From the NCBI RefSeq assembly GCF_002994745.2, contig NC_037094.1, positions 6,370,001 to 6,434,000 on the forward strand: a stretch of 64,000 nucleotides of DNA, written 5' to 3'. Below the pieces are notes generated by a model. That model made no database searches, was not told the origin of the DNA, and saw only the letters and a list, made by a program, of their open reading frames with translations. Position numbers and translations under genes: made by a program. Positions 12,918-25,920 of the stretch are shown in pieces. The stretch is from Rosa chinensis. Lineage: Eukaryota; Streptophyta; Magnoliopsida; Rosales; Rosaceae. How positions within the stretch are numbered: the first letter of the stretch is position 1; each line of letters opens with the position of its first letter.

Positions 12918-14356
12918 GGGTTTTTTACTTTAACAGTGTTTGAACTCTTTGGGGATTTTTAAAATGATACCTGAACTTTCAAAATTATAAATGTGATACC
13001 TGGACTCATTTTTTCGTATCAACACCATACCTGCGATCAATTTCCATTACGGTGCCGTTAAAATGAGCACGCGTGACGCACTAAGTGATGACAACAAGAC
13101 TGATTTACCCTAATTATAGGGCTATAGCTGACATTTTACGTATTTTTGATTAAAACATAACCTATTTATCTTTTTTTATAATCAATTTTTTAAAGGCCTT
13201 TTTTCTTCTTCTTCGAGCTTCTCCACCTCTCGCCTTCAGAGAAGATAGGAGTTGTTGATGGTGAAGCCAGGGTTACAAAGAGAGATGAGGTCAGGTGCCC
13301 AGAGAATATGGGTGTCCAAATCACTTCTAAGTGCGGGTATGCCGGCGCGTGAATTAGCTTGCCGGACAACGTGGAGGCCCGGCTCAACTCGATGGAGGTC
13401 GTGAGTCCAATGGTGGTGGAGGTTTTGGATCCCTATTCATTTCACCCATCTCGGCAATGTCGGAATTCGAAAAGCCCGAATCTTCAAAAGCTTTGATTTT
13501 GGGTTTGATGGAATCGTCGAGATTTCTCATTCTGGGGATTTTTATTTTTTGAATCACTCCCTCGAGATGGGTTTCTGAGATTTTGGATGGGGAGGAAGAG
13601 TAAAACAATAGTGAGATTGAGGTGTTGAAACATGGCTTGGGAAGAAGCAACGAGCTTCTCAGAATACTTGTGTATTTTTCAATTTTCATGCTATGTTGCT
13701 TTGGATTGGTTTGATTAGTCTTGCTGGTTTTGGGTTTTGGGTATTTTTCAATTTTCATGCTTTGTTGTTTTGATCTCATAACACTTGTGTTTGGTGGATT
13801 AGCCAGGAAGATGTTAACAAGCTTCATTCCAGAGATTAAGGACTTCATCTTAGTGAGCTCGCCGCTTCTGGATCTGGCCTCAAGGAGTTGTGAAACCGTC
13901 TACACCTCTCTGGCCAGCAATAAATTCAGAGAAACAAAGTCGTCGAGCAACCTGTGCTTGGAGAACTCCGACAAGATGGAGTACCCAGCGGTGTCTGTCC
14001 GTCAGAGAATAGGATTTAAGTTTTGCTTTAGGTTTCGCATTTTGCTAGGAAATGTCATCATCCCACCTGATTGCAATTTGCAGATGAAGAAGGAAATAGA
14101 AATGGAGAAGAAGAACTGAAGGTACGAAGGGACATGTGAAGAACTAAAAAGGAAATGGGAAAATCATTTTTACCCTTATTTTGTGCCTCACGTGCAAGGC
14201 ACGTGGTCATAGTTAATGGTTCCGTGACGGAAATTGACCGTAGGTACGACGTTGATACAAAAAAATGAGTCTAGGTATCACATTGATAACTTTGAAAGTT
14301 CATGTATCATTTTAAAAGTCTTTAAAGAGTTTAGACACTGTTAAAGTAAAAAACCC
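12918..14356. mobile_element. Mutator-like element with about 150-bp inverted ends
   Basis: The left end GGGTTTTTTACTTTAACAGTG and the complement of the right end agree, and similarity extends for about 150 bp. It is flanked by a perfect 9-bp duplication TTAAGGTCA (12909-12917 and 14357-14365). The interior (13190-14120) has overlapping open frames on both strands, including 132 codons on plus at 13721-14119 and 154 on minus at 13384-13848. No transposase is readable, so this is a non-autonomous element, possibly carrying captured host sequence. Confidence 0.88.
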
Positions 14357-14927
14357 TTAAGGTCAAGCTAGATTATACACTTGGGCGTATATATGCAAGC
14401 AATCCTTTTCAATGTAGAAACCAACGGAAGACGAAGATCGATGCTTATATTCCATACAGAAGTATACACACTACGCAACTAGATACAGGAGGTGCTGTCA
14501 ATGGTGAGGTGAGGCCCCTCCTTATATTCCATACATAAGTACAGAACTATACACACTACGCAACTAGATACCAACCAAGTGGTTCGTTCTGCTCCATTTC
14601 AATTTCAAAAACTATTATAATTAGTGTCCCAGCTTCACGAAATCTTCACAAGGTTGCTGCTATGTCTGTATCATAGTGTCATCTCTTGGACTTAATGGTT
14701 GACTTGAGATACTCGACACCATATATGGTTGAGAAACTTGTAATGAAAGAAAGAAATAACATAGCCGACAGCTTTTTGGCTTTCTTTTTCACAAAAACCC
14801 CAGCCTTGTACTCAGGATCGAATCATGATTACTCAAGCAGCTAGGAAATTAAGCACGTATTGATCGAATTTAAGTTCATTTGGGAGCTTGTTCATACATC
14901 GTAGTTTCTCTTACAGACAACAACACT

Positions 14928-15050
14928 ACCTAAGTGGTGTTAGCTCAGTGGTTAGAACACCCACTATCTAAAATCGAGGTCATGAGTTCGAGTCACCATG
15001 AGGGTAGGAGTGAAATACTTTAATCCTCTTTAAAATAGAAAAAGAAAAAA
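14928..15050 (+). mobile_element. tRNA-derived SINE
   Basis: Has an A-box-like TTAGCTCAGTGGTTAGAAC and a B-box-like GAGTTCGAGTC at tRNA spacing, then a short body and an A-rich tail (AAAATAGAAAAAGAAAAAA). Short direct repeats ACAACAC flank it on both sides. No cloverleaf can be completed, so it is not a functional tRNA gene. Confidence 0.75.
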
Positions 15051-15855
15051 ACAACACCATTGATATATTGAAATACAAGTTAACTCGATTAACTTGTAAC
15101 TATATTTTGCGTCTGACAAGATTCCCCGAGTAAAGATTAATTTATGGGCCTAGCAAGTCTTTAAGGACATTGTTTGATTGACAAATAAATAAATAAATTT
15201 GCATGGCCATAAAATATGATTACGGTACCTCACTTTCCACTCAAACTTATTTAATTTAAATAAATTCTAATTAATTTACAAATTACTCGAATAGTTAGGC
15301 ACATGTTGCATTGTTATATATTGATATAAAGTCAGACCAGTGCAGATTGAGCATTGTTATACACTGCATCGGGCATGCATGAATATTTGTGTGTGTGTGT
15401 GTTGTTGGTGTTGGAGTCATACCTACCCACCGAAACCAAAAACTAGGAATATATTTTCATTCATCCGACAAAGAAATGCGAACTTGATAGAATAGAACCC
15501 ATCCGTGGAAACTGATCAAAACTTTTTCTCTGCTTAATTCATTTCGTATGTATAGGTCAACTGGGCAATATTGGCGCTTCCAAGTTCCACCTCCAACATG
15601 CATTATGCATGCTTTTATAATAATTAGAAGTTTAAGAATTAAGATGCAGTAACTTTCAAATATATTTATTTGTAAGAATCACAAAAATTATGTACTCAAA
15701 ACTACCTCATGCCCTTATCTAGTTCGTCCATATCATGTTCAAGTCGATAAAGTACTCCTACACTAATTACACTCGTTAATGACATATTCCTACCTCCGCC
15801 ACCGAATATCATATGATTATGTAAATCGTTAACAAGTCTTCCTGCAATCGTTATT
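15051..15855. other. Intergenic sequence
   Basis: AT-rich DNA with a short GT run near 15390. No gene is visible. Confidence 0.5.
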
Positions 15856-15857
15856 GA

Positions 15858-16048
15858 ACATCATGAATGAGCATGTGAAGCACTTTCAAGAGTTAACCAA
15901 AAATGCATCTGCATAATAGAACTTGCGTAGCCTTCACCTGAAAATAACACGATTGCACATCATGAATGAGCATGTGAAGCACTTTCAAGAGTTAACCAAA
16001 AATGCATCTGCATAATAGAACTTGCGTAACCTTCACCTGAAAATAACT
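15858..16048. repeat. 99-bp direct tandem duplication
   Basis: The sequence beginning CATGAATGAGCATGTGAAGC at 15862 is repeated from 15961 with very few differences (for example GCGTAGCC versus GCGTAACC), giving a period of 99 bp. Confidence 0.9.
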
Positions 16049-16261
16049 AGTCATGGTTCGGGAAATGTGGGTGGCGTGGTCGCGTGGACCCTTTCGAGTA
16101 CGTTTTTGTGCCTATACGCGCCGGCCTTCCCCATGTATATCCTCTCAATTATATGCATAGGCCATACACAGCCTGCCCCCTCCATGCTTTTGAGTAGCAC
16201 TTGTACACCAATTATTGAACTGCAGCCATGTGTTGATGTTTGCACCCAATCTTGTAATTAA

Positions 16262-18650
16262 TATATATACATGTTCAATACATTAGGTGATTAGGCTAAA
16301 GCCTATCATGTTGGCTTAACTATTACTCAAGATAGTTAGGGTGTCTTAACTGTTTACATGCATTATGGTTTTGGATATGAATTATGGTTTTGGATATGAA
16401 TAGTCAAGATGCATTTAAATGTTGTGTTATTCATCTATAACAATTTAACGATTGGACAAGTAAATTCTCCAATTTATAATGAAAAATTTTAATTCATTTA
16501 ACTCTGAAATTATCATCGTGCCAAATTAAAGAGGATATTGCTTTATATTAATAAAATTTTAAAAAAAATGTATGTAAATGTATTAAAACATCATCATTAC
16601 GCGTTTACCTAAACATTTTATGTATTAAATATGTTATATTGACAGATTGTCTATGAAGTCATTCATTTATTTAAATATTAAATATTTTTCAACACGAAAT
16701 ACAGTAATTGAGGAAAAATGTCACTGAAGTGAGATTTAGTGGGTCCCTGACAAAATCCTGCACGCTATTTTTAAGGATCATCGGACGGTTTGGAATCATC
16801 CTCGAGTTCACATTTGATCTATTGTTTTGCACTTGACCTGGAGGAGGGGTTCTGGAAAAGAGATGTATGACAAAGTCTCGACCTAGTTCGCTATTCTAAC
16901 CGTCCCTTTCTTGACGGGTGTGGCGCACTCATCACATGCGGTCCACGTCAATGGGCCGGGAGCCAGTCCCGATGACGTCATCGGCCTCAGGTAGGGGCAA
17001 AGCTAATTAAGGGGGTTCGGTTCTGTTGGGGGGGGGGGGGGGGTTTGGATTCCTTCCTTCTTTGGTTGGGTTTTGCCCGGTGGAAAAATTCGAAATAGGC
17101 ACGCGCAGAGTATGACGTGGGCCCCGACAAACCCCTCCACCACCGCCCAATCTTGGGGGGAGGAATTTCAGTGGCCGGCTATGGCTTCAACATCGAGGAG
17201 GACGTGGTGGGAGGGACCCGCCGCCGTAAATACCCCCACATCTGACGGCTTCTACTTGCCGCCGTTCTGTGCGGTACAGTACATGAGTCTACTGCTACAG
17301 AAGAAGCACGAGGCACTTTTGTAGAAGAGACTAGAAGTTTTAGGTTTCACTTTGTTATTGACAAATTAAATGGGAGGGTCAAGCACTCAAGTCTCAACTG
17401 CAAGCCAATGGAGTAAGGAAACCCTAGTTTATAGCCTAACAACCTGAGACTTTTGTCTTATAAAAAAATGAAAAAGGAAAAAAAAAAAAAAACTGAAACT
17501 TTGCTAGTACAAGGGTTAACTTGTAGTTTGCACTGTTCTGTTTTCTTCTCCGTGGTGGTTTTGTGTTGGGATAACGGTTTTACCTTTCCAAAATGATTCA
17601 TGTCTAAAGTCTAAATTACCAATACATACATTTATATGCAAACGTTAGCTATAGCCGGTTTATGAATTCAATGCATTTATTGTTCTTATACTCAAATATT
17701 GTTGCATACTACATGAAATACGTGAGTTGAAAATTGTCTTTGTCGTTTAGGGTTTACATTTTATTTAAAAGAAACATGTCGCTACAACGCATGTGGATTT
17801 ATAACATGTGTTAGAGTTGTGTAGTTCGACTTAGGGCATTCATTTGTATATAGTTAGTTTCAGGTTGAAAATGTATTCAAATTTTTAAAGTTCAGAGCTA
17901 TTGGACGACACATTAAATAACTTGAATTCAACAATTCCGACGCGACTTTTAAAGTTTAATATATCAAAATAACATAACTTTTGACTAAAATATAGCACGG
18001 AAGAGCTTTTAGATAGAAATATTGATGAGGTCTTGGCCACTCTAGTACGTTGCAATATAACACTAGCCGTTGTAACTTGTGAGAAATTGATCTGTGCCAA
18101 AATAATGTGGGCGGACAATGGTGCCCTGGAGGAAAGATAACATGTCACATGGTCCTACATGATTGATAAATCGCCGGAGAAGCAGATAGGTCCCATTTGA
18201 TCATATCAATCAAGGCGATGATTACAGTCAAGCTACAAGGAGGAATCCGGCCAATGACAGTCGTCGGAGTTCAATCATTCCGCTCCAATTCAAGTTAAAT
18301 CCCAGTGCATGTTCCACGTGTCATTATTTGTGTTGACTAGCATAGACCCGATTGGAATCTTAAGTGACAAGTGAAACAACTAATAATAATGCTTGTGTAA
18401 GGTTAAGGGAATGTTTGGTCGATGGTTATTAGCAAGCGAAACTTTTGTTTAATTAGGCCAAAGTTTTCAGATATGTAATGTCTTTTCGCTAATTATAATT
18501 AGAACAAATTTAACTGTTAAGTTTTAGATCACATACGTACTTTAAAGTATGGTAGAATTTTTATAAAAAAGAAAATACAAATCAATTATGTTTTTTATTT
18601 ATCATATCGACTACTTTAAATGTTGATCTAATATATCCCAGATTCTAAGG
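16262..18650. other. Intergenic sequence with a GC-richer ACGT-motif patch
   Basis: Around 16840-17330 the base composition rises and ACGT-core motifs cluster (CCACGTCA, GATGACGTCATC, TATGACGTGG), next to a 15-base G run (about 17027-17042). It looks like promoter-type DNA, but no gene follows that I can recognise. The 83-codon frame at 17073-17324 has no family features. The rest is AT-rich. Confidence 0.45.
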
Positions 18651-18654
18651 AGGA

Positions 18655-19450
18655 AAACAAAAAACAAATGCCGAGCGTGCTCTCTCCCGGTCGAACGCCG
18701 CTGGCTTTTCAGCCGCTGCATTCTGGCCTGGGAGAGGATGGTGTTTCTGAGTAGTGGAGGGGTCTCAAGGCAGCAGCGTGGCTCTGAGAGAGAGGATGGG
18801 TCGTCGTTTCCGGTATGGGCTGATCGACTTTGATCTGTCTTTATCGTATCGAGGGTGACGACAGCGGAGGCGCAGCGACCAAACTCGGAGTTCCGGCGGT
18901 GGATTCTAACGCCAACGTCCCTGCTTTTTGGGCTGTGGCTGATCAGATCTTAACGTGGCGATGCCGATCTCGGAAGGGATCTGTTGCGGTCTTGGATTTG
19001 GACCTGATTGAGGTCGTCAGCTTGATGCAGGTGCTGTTTGTGGCGTGTCAGGACGATGCAGCGGTGGAGGGATTCGGCGAGGTACAGTTTTTATGCTTAG
19101 TGACGGCGTGGTGGCATTAGGGCTCGCTGGCAGCAGGAGGGTTTGCCTGCCGCGCTTGCCTTTTGCTGGGGATGGTGGTCTTTGGGTTGGGCCTCTGGTG
19201 TGGTTTTTGTGTACTGTTGTTTAGTTAGGTGTTGTTTGGTTTTGGTGATTGTTTTGTTGAGAATAAGTCTCCCCCCCTCTTGTGAGAGAGGGTTTGGGTG
19301 TTTATGAGTAGTGTCGATGTCATTGTTTGGTGTCTTGGTCGTTTTGGTGTTTATGGTCTTTTGTCAGTGCTTTCTGGTTATCAGTGTGATGGTGAATCAC
19401 TCTTACACGTGGTCTGGCTGTTTTGGGACGCGGTGTCCGAACGGGTGAAA
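18655..19450 (+). other. GC-rich retroelement-like or captured segment
   Basis: About 800 bp are much more G-rich than the flanks, with a 96-codon frame at 18830-19120 and G/T-rich sequence after it. It may be part of a LINE or a captured transcript. No reverse transcriptase or terminal repeat is visible, so the assignment is open. Confidence 0.3.
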
Positions 19451-21770
19451 ACAGTTCAACCTAACAGTTTATCCTGATGTTATTCAGAATAAATCTAAAA
19501 TTAAATTGACCCTTTAAGGAGACTCTTTCGATGACCCAGTTGGAGGAGCTTTTGGCTTAATTTTCAACACTTGTTTCCTTCTAACTAGGAGGTTTCATTT
19601 AGTAATTGATCTAAATCATGTGCAAATAAGATAGTGATTAAACCTATGAGTTATCATCATCATCCTTCATTTTTTTAGTAGATTTAACCTAGAACAAGAC
19701 GAATTATCTGCAACATAATTGTACACATATGCTTGGAATGCAAGAATTTTATTTTTATAATCGTTTGCATTCGAATACTAAGGAGATAATGAGTGCTTTT
19801 CTGAAATTGACGTTATGAATACATTTCGTAGACGTACGTGTCATACTTTGTAGTTATTCAGTTTAACTAGCTCATTAGCCAGATAATTAGTTATCATCTA
19901 TATCTCTCATTGATTATTAATTACGTACTATTGATACCCTGATATATCCTTAATTTGCAGTGGTTGGATGTAGAGTTCCATCATATTATTCATTTAATTC
20001 AACCATGCACAATATTCCCTTCATTATTAGCTGATGAGCAAGTTTTATTAGTAAAATTATATGTAGAGTCAATTTTTGGAAGAAATGAGATTTTGTTAAG
20101 TCGGCGTTAAAGGGGATGTAAAATTCAATACTCATCCAGTCACGTCGTTTTCCATACCTGCAATTTATCCACATATAGTAAATACCATCCATTCCTGCTT
20201 CAAATTCATCACAGATCTATAAGATACTATACAATTTAGCAAACATTTCCATATAAAGTGAAGATCTTAATGTGTTCAAATTAATCCCAATCCTACTTCA
20301 TCCTTAATTAGCAAGGCTGATCATGTGTGTAGATCGAATTTATTTGATTTCAAAGTGGTCCAAAGCCTTTTCAAAAAATTACCATTACATTTCCATAATT
20401 TTTATTATTTTTTACCACATAGAGATATCTCTATCTTCACCTCCATGGAGCTACAGAAATGGTACTAGTAATACCCATGTGGCAAGCAGCACTAGCAACA
20501 GGTCTTTGCCATATTGATCCCATGGATTGAATGCTGAGTCAGTTCAGATGCTTCATGCATAAATGGTTTGTAATGATCATAGAGCATTATTGGAGTCTGG
20601 CTGTCTCAAAGTAAAGTGATGTATGCTCTATATAGTAGCTAGGTTAATGAGCTAAGTATCATTCATCATCAACCCCAAATCAAACTAGCTAACTATTGGA
20701 CATGTTCAATGGCTCTTTGGCTTTTTACTTATTCCAACCAAAGTTGTTAGGTTTTCAACTTTGAACTAAAACCATTGATCCAGAAAACATACTTGCAGAT
20801 GTTGTAAACCCTAGAGAAGTTATATACGACCTAGAATTCAAAAAAAAACAAAACACATAAATGGATTAGGTGGCGTGCAGGCTTTCTCCTTTTTCCGGAC
20901 ACTAGCTAGTGCATATGCTATCAAACATGAATTATCTTTCTAGTCACTCTGGGTTATTTTCTGGGTCAATTTATTGACTTGCCAATTGACATTCGGTGGC
21001 TTTTTGTGACAATATCTTATATGGCAACCTAAATGATGGAAATGAAAGGCAGAAAATAGTGAATAGTATTGACCTGCCAACCTCAACAGGTGAACTTGCT
21101 CTTAGGGCAAGTCATGTATCTCCTTCGCTGGCGGATTTATATTCTAGATATTCGACATTATTTTCTCATAATAATCCAACCAAACTAAGACTTAATTTTG
21201 GTTATCCATCATCAGATTTGGGGAAATTAAAATTTTTACAAACAACGTACTGCTGTAGATAATTGATTGCATATTTAGAAAATTGAAGCCGAACTATGGT
21301 ACATGTCAATATAAATTACTGCCATAATGAAATATATGTGGATTTAATATTATGGAACTTCGGATTAATTTTATGTGATGTTCAAATTATAAAGAGAGGA
21401 TATTTATCATAAGACTTAAAGAAAATTCATAAATTAACATGTTCGTGAAGTCGTAAACCTAATAAGTTTTATGTTTGAAATGAGTGGTGTATAAGAATTT
21501 CTCTCTTCCACTAATAACAAATTTCCACAGGGTTTATATATAAGCTGTTAACTTGACAAGATAACCGATTGAAATCATTGAATGCAATGAGAAAAATCTG
21601 ACTTAGGCCGTGTTTTCTGGTGTTCGTAGCAGAGAAATATGTACAACCGAATTGAAGCTATCATATAAAATTACTAAATCTGCAGACAAATATTCCTTCT
21701 CGGAGGTATAGAATATAATACTTTAGAAATGAAAGAATATTACTATACATATTAAATTGGACAAAGCAAC
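19451..21770. other. Intergenic and distal upstream region of the Dof gene
   Basis: AT-rich and without recognisable coding sequence. An 88-codon frame at 20996-21262 lacks a convincing start or family match. A CT-rich tract (CTCTCTTTCTCTCTCTTTT near 21775-21800) lies about 170 bp before the Dof start and could belong to its promoter or 5' leader. Confidence 0.45.
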
Positions 21771-21960
21771 ATCTCTCTTTCTCTCTCTTTTTCACACACC
21801 CAACAACACATAAAGCAAGGGCCATACATACACAGAAGAACGTCCACACAAACCCTTCAAAAACATTCTTTTTTCTCAGCTTTTGTACCCGGTTTCAAGA
21901 AAAGTGGTTTTCTCTCTTTTTGAGGATAACAGTTTCTTCAACCTTTGCTTCGCTTCAGCC

Positions 21961-23274
21961 ATGGACACTGCTCAATGGCCACAGGTACAGCACACAGAGA
22001 TTCACCAACCTCCTCCTCCTCCTTCTCCTCTTTCTTCTTATATATGGCTTCTGCTCATTTTTTGTTCATTTGTGAATTATAAATGGCCTTTTGGTATGAG
22101 GATGATGGTGTTGTTGTTCAAGTCCCCACTCAAAATTGGTTGTAGTTTCTATCAGTTCTTCAAACATGTTTGTTTCACTTTATCTTTTGCTTAGGTGATA
22201 AAGGAAAAGAACTCCATATTTTCTTTTCTTTTTTGCTGTCCGATACGATTCTGAAAAGTGTAATAAAAAGCAGCTCCTCATTTGTTTTTATCTTCTTTGT
22301 CTTTCTTTTCCCTCTTTAAATTCTCAGTTTTCCGCACTACCAGTACTGATTATTAGCGTCTTTGTTTGATCTGAAATTTGGGTTCATTTTTTTAGGGAAT
22401 TGTGGTGAAACCAATAGAAGAGATAGTGACAAACACATGCCCTAAGCCTTCTTCTGCTAATAATCTAGAGAGGAAACTTGCAAGGCCTCAGAAAGAATCA
22501 GCCCTAAACTGTCCAAGGTGCAACTCCACCAACACCAAGTTCTGTTACTACAACAACTACAGCCTCACACAACCCAGATACTTCTGCAAGACCTGTAGAA
22601 GGTACTGGACTGAAGGTGGGTCCCTCAGGAACATCCCAGTTGGTGGAGGCTCAAGGAAGAACAAGAGATCATCATCTTCTTCCTCATCAACAACAACTTC
22701 TAATATTTCGAACAACTCATCAAAGAGGCTTCCTGATCTGATACAACCCCAAGGCAACCAAGGTAACCAAGGCCAAGATCTAAACTTGGGCTTTCCATCT
22801 AATCAAGTTTTTGCACAGCATCAAATCCCCAACATTGATCAAAACAGTGACAAGAACAACAACTCTTCTAGTACTACCACAACAGCATCTCACCTCTCAG
22901 CTTTGGAGCTTCTCACTGGTTTGACCTCCAGGGGTTTGAACTCCTTCATGCCCATGCCAGTGCCTAATTCAGATCCCAACAGCAGCAACAACAGTGCAAG
23001 TGTATATACATCTGGGTTTCCCATGAGTGAGTTGATGATCAAGCCAACCCTTAATTTCTCTCTTGATGGGCTTGGAAGTGGGTATGGGAGTGCTCTACAA
23101 GGTCATCATGTTCAAGAAAATAGTGGGAGGCTTTTGTTTCCATTTGAGGATTTGAAACAAGTATCAGGCAGTGGTAGTGGAATTGATCATCATCAGCAGA
23201 ACAACAAGGAGCATCATCATGGTGGAGACTCAACTGGGTATTGGACTGGAATGTTAGGAGGAGGAACATGGTAA
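21961..23274 (+). CDS. Dof zinc-finger transcription factor (DOF4.6/DOF2.2-like)
   Basis: Predicted as two exons, 21961-21984 and 22396-23274, with a 411-bp GT..AG intron (CAG|GTACAG, TTTTAG|GGA), giving 300 residues. Exon 1 encodes only MDTAQWPQ; the start is the first in-frame ATG. The Dof domain spans about residues 45-97, with zinc ligands C47, C50, C72 and C75 (CX2CX21CX2C) and the block [22 protein letters not shown] basic [10 protein letters not shown] stretch follows and may be part of the nuclear signal. The C-terminal half is rich in Ser, Asn, Gln and His and ends in GMLGGGTW. Dof proteins bind AAAG-core promoter sites in the nucleus. The MDTAQWPQ start and the [14 protein letters not shown] segment resemble the vascular-associated DOF4.6/DOF2.2 group, but the exact orthologue is inferred. 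The position of the single intron after a tiny first exon is common in this family. Confidence 0.93.
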
Positions 23275-25078
23275 AAATTTAAGAGGATCGAAATATTCCT
23301 GGTCTTTTTCTTCTTTCTTTCTTTCTGATTTTAATCTCTATTTATTAATCTTCTTCTCTCATGGTGGAGGGTGACTTGTTTGGATTCCTGAGTTCATAAG
23401 TACTAACAGATCATAGGATACATGGGGCTTTCTTAATTTATCACTTTGGATTTCTACTTTGTCTTGGTTTAATTATGGTGGGTTATTTTTTTGGAGCTTA
23501 TTTTAGATTGGCTTCATAAAATTAAGGGCGACTTTTTATTGGGATACTACTACTCTATGAGGATATTAGAAGCAATGATGATCAAGAAGACCAGCAGGCC
23601 AGAATTTTTCTAGGGTATGTAGCTAGTAGAGAAGAGGCATGCACTGCTGTTCTTGCATAATGCCCTTCATCTCATGTAATTGATCTTCTCTAGCTATTTT
23701 ATCACTAAGAGAAAGTAAAGGGCAGCCCACTGTAATTTGTCATTGGTTGGTTAGCTTAATTGGTACAATCAATAATTATTACAATGTACTACTTATGGAT
23801 AGCTAAGTTAGCTAGCTAGGTATCTCCTTCTTCTCTGTTCTATGTGATGTTGTATAGTTTAAGGTTTTATTAATCAGGACAGAGATTCTTCCAGCCATTT
23901 ACAGAAAAAAGCTAGCTAAAGAGATTTGAAGATAGAGCTAGCTAGCCAGGTAAGAATCTCTGAATTCCACATGACTTTGCTATAAACAACTCTTCAAAAA
24001 AGTATAACCACCACCTCAGCTTCGCTGATCTATCTATCTTCATTTTCTTACTTGGAAGTTGGAACCAGCACTAAACACCACCTGCCTCAACCAGAAATCT
24101 TAGCTAAGCTAAGCTCTAAGCTCTTTCACAGTCTCACAGGTGAGGCTATTATTATCAATATATCCAAACAGTTTTGAAGACTCCCTCACAATGTCTCCCA
24201 TTATAATCTATTTCCAGAAATGATCATTGCTTCCATGCCACCCCTCCTTTTTTTTATCCGAGTCTCACTGAAATGAGAGATTGAGAGAAAGATCTGACAA
24301 ACCCTTCTTTCTTTGGTCCTTGTTGGGACCCACAAAAACATTCCCCTTGGCTAGTGTGCTAAAGAGAGAATAATACACCCCACTAAGTTGATCCATCCAG
24401 ATCTGTACTCTGACCTCCCCCCAATTTTTAAATCCCATTTCTTTTGGTTTCTGGCTGTAAGCCACTTACATAATAACAATGCCCGCAAGGCCGGTGTTTC
24501 AGTATTTCACTTATTTTGGGTATAATATTAATCAATTAATCTAGTTCCACTTCCACCTAGCTCACGTACTCTAAGGTAGTTTTGGAATTGAGCCACAATA
24601 ATCTAGGCCATGAGTTCATATGCTACATTGGTCCAAGCTGAAAATGACAAACCATATTCCTTGAACGCCAAGAATGAGGCACAGCCTTGAGAAACCTAGT
24701 GGCCGTTCCAGCTATTTATAGAAAAAGGGTCACCTAACAAAGTCCATAAAAGATGGAAACTGGATCAATGGTGCTTTCCGGATCTGTAATGATGTCTTTG
24801 GCTTCTTCCTGTTGTGCTTTAGTGCTTAGGTTTTTCCAATAAGTAAAAAGCGTGTCTCCAATTCATCAGATACTTTCCTTCAGTGAAAAGTTTAGGCCAT
24901 ATTGACGTATCTATGTGTTTGACGATGCGCAAGTCCACGTGGTAGACTAGAATTCAACTTTTGCTTCAATGGAGTGAAAGATCCAGTAGTCTTGTTAGCG
25001 AAGATTGCCCGTGAAGCGTCAGTTGTTGATATTAATAAAATCAACAAATATAGAGGTCACATATAGGATTCTCTTAGT
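23275..25078. other. Dof 3' region and intergenic DNA
   Basis: The first few hundred bases probably hold the Dof 3' UTR. Beyond about 23.9 kb there are AGCTAGCTAG-rich sequences and no coding region that I recognise. Confidence 0.45.
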
Positions 25079-25086
25079 ATATGAAA

Positions 25087-25843
25087 GCCAAAACCCGTAA
25101 CCCGCACGAACCCGCCCGTTATTAATCCGTGTTGAAAAAAGTCCGCACACTAAAAACCCGTTAATTAACAGGTCGTGCGTGCTTAATCCGTTAGAATCCG
25201 TTGGAACCCATTAACTCTAAAAAAAAAAAATCAATTCTTTTCTCTCACCCAAAACCCAATTCTCTATCTCTCACAGAGAGGTTTTGCTTCCTCTCTCCAA
25301 AGGTCTTCGCTTTCTCCCTCCATTTTTCTCCTTCTGGGTCTTAATCTCACAAATTCTCATGCTTTCTATTAATCTCTATGTGGGTGTTCATCACAGTTTG
25401 ATGTTTCTAAGAGCAAGTTCACCCGTTGGGTCACCGGATCACCTACTATTTTATTTTATTTTTTTCCCGTAAAAATTATAGCTTTGCTACCTAGATTTTG
25501 GAAATGTGAGGTATGATTGTTACATCTGCACTTATAATATGGAAGGCATTGATGTGCGCTACCGGCGGCAGTGAATCACCTCTCGTTGTTTTGTCCGGAA
25601 GTATGGAACCGGGCTTCTGGAGGGTAAGATAGTATGATGCATATTTGCCTCAAAATCTGCTTACGGGTCTGCGGGTTTCAATGGGTTTGAAAAGAACAAA
25701 AATTCTGTTCATGGGTCTTAACGGATTTTAACAGGTTCCAACGGATAACCCGCAAACTCGCTGGGTTTAGCCCGTAAAACCCGTTAAGCTAACGGATTCT
25801 TACCGTGTCAGCCCGTTAAAAACCCGCACGTTGCCAGGCCTAC
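25087..25843. mobile_element. Degenerate hAT-like element rich in CGGGTT/AACCCG
   Basis: Subterminal regions are packed with AACCCGCACG and AACGGGTT-type motifs in opposite orientation at the two sides. An 8-bp direct repeat ATATGAAA flanks the unit (25079-25086 and 25844-25851). The terminal inverted repeat itself is weak at the left. A CT-rich interior at 25240-25460 carries no recognisable gene. Confidence 0.55.
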
Positions 25844-25884
25844 ATATGAAAATGAGTGAGGTGGCTATCTTTTAAAAAAAAACA

Positions 25885-25920
<36 letters not shown>
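25885..25920. repeat. (AAT)n microsatellite
   Basis: About 12 uninterrupted AAT units. Confidence 0.95.

Noticed and set aside
14936..15005. tRNA-like A and B boxes suggesting a tRNA gene
   Set aside because: No complete acceptor stem or anticodon arm can be drawn, and an A-rich tail with flanking direct repeats identifies a SINE.
16022..16261. 79-codon frame on plus
   Set aside because: No family motif, no splice context, and it overlaps a tandem duplication.
17073..17324. 83-codon frame in GC-rich DNA
   Set aside because: The frame is long because of composition; there is no recognisable domain or downstream exon.
20996..21262. 88-codon frame (SIDLPTSTGELALRASHVS)
   Set aside because: No ATG start; no family match that I know; left as non-coding.
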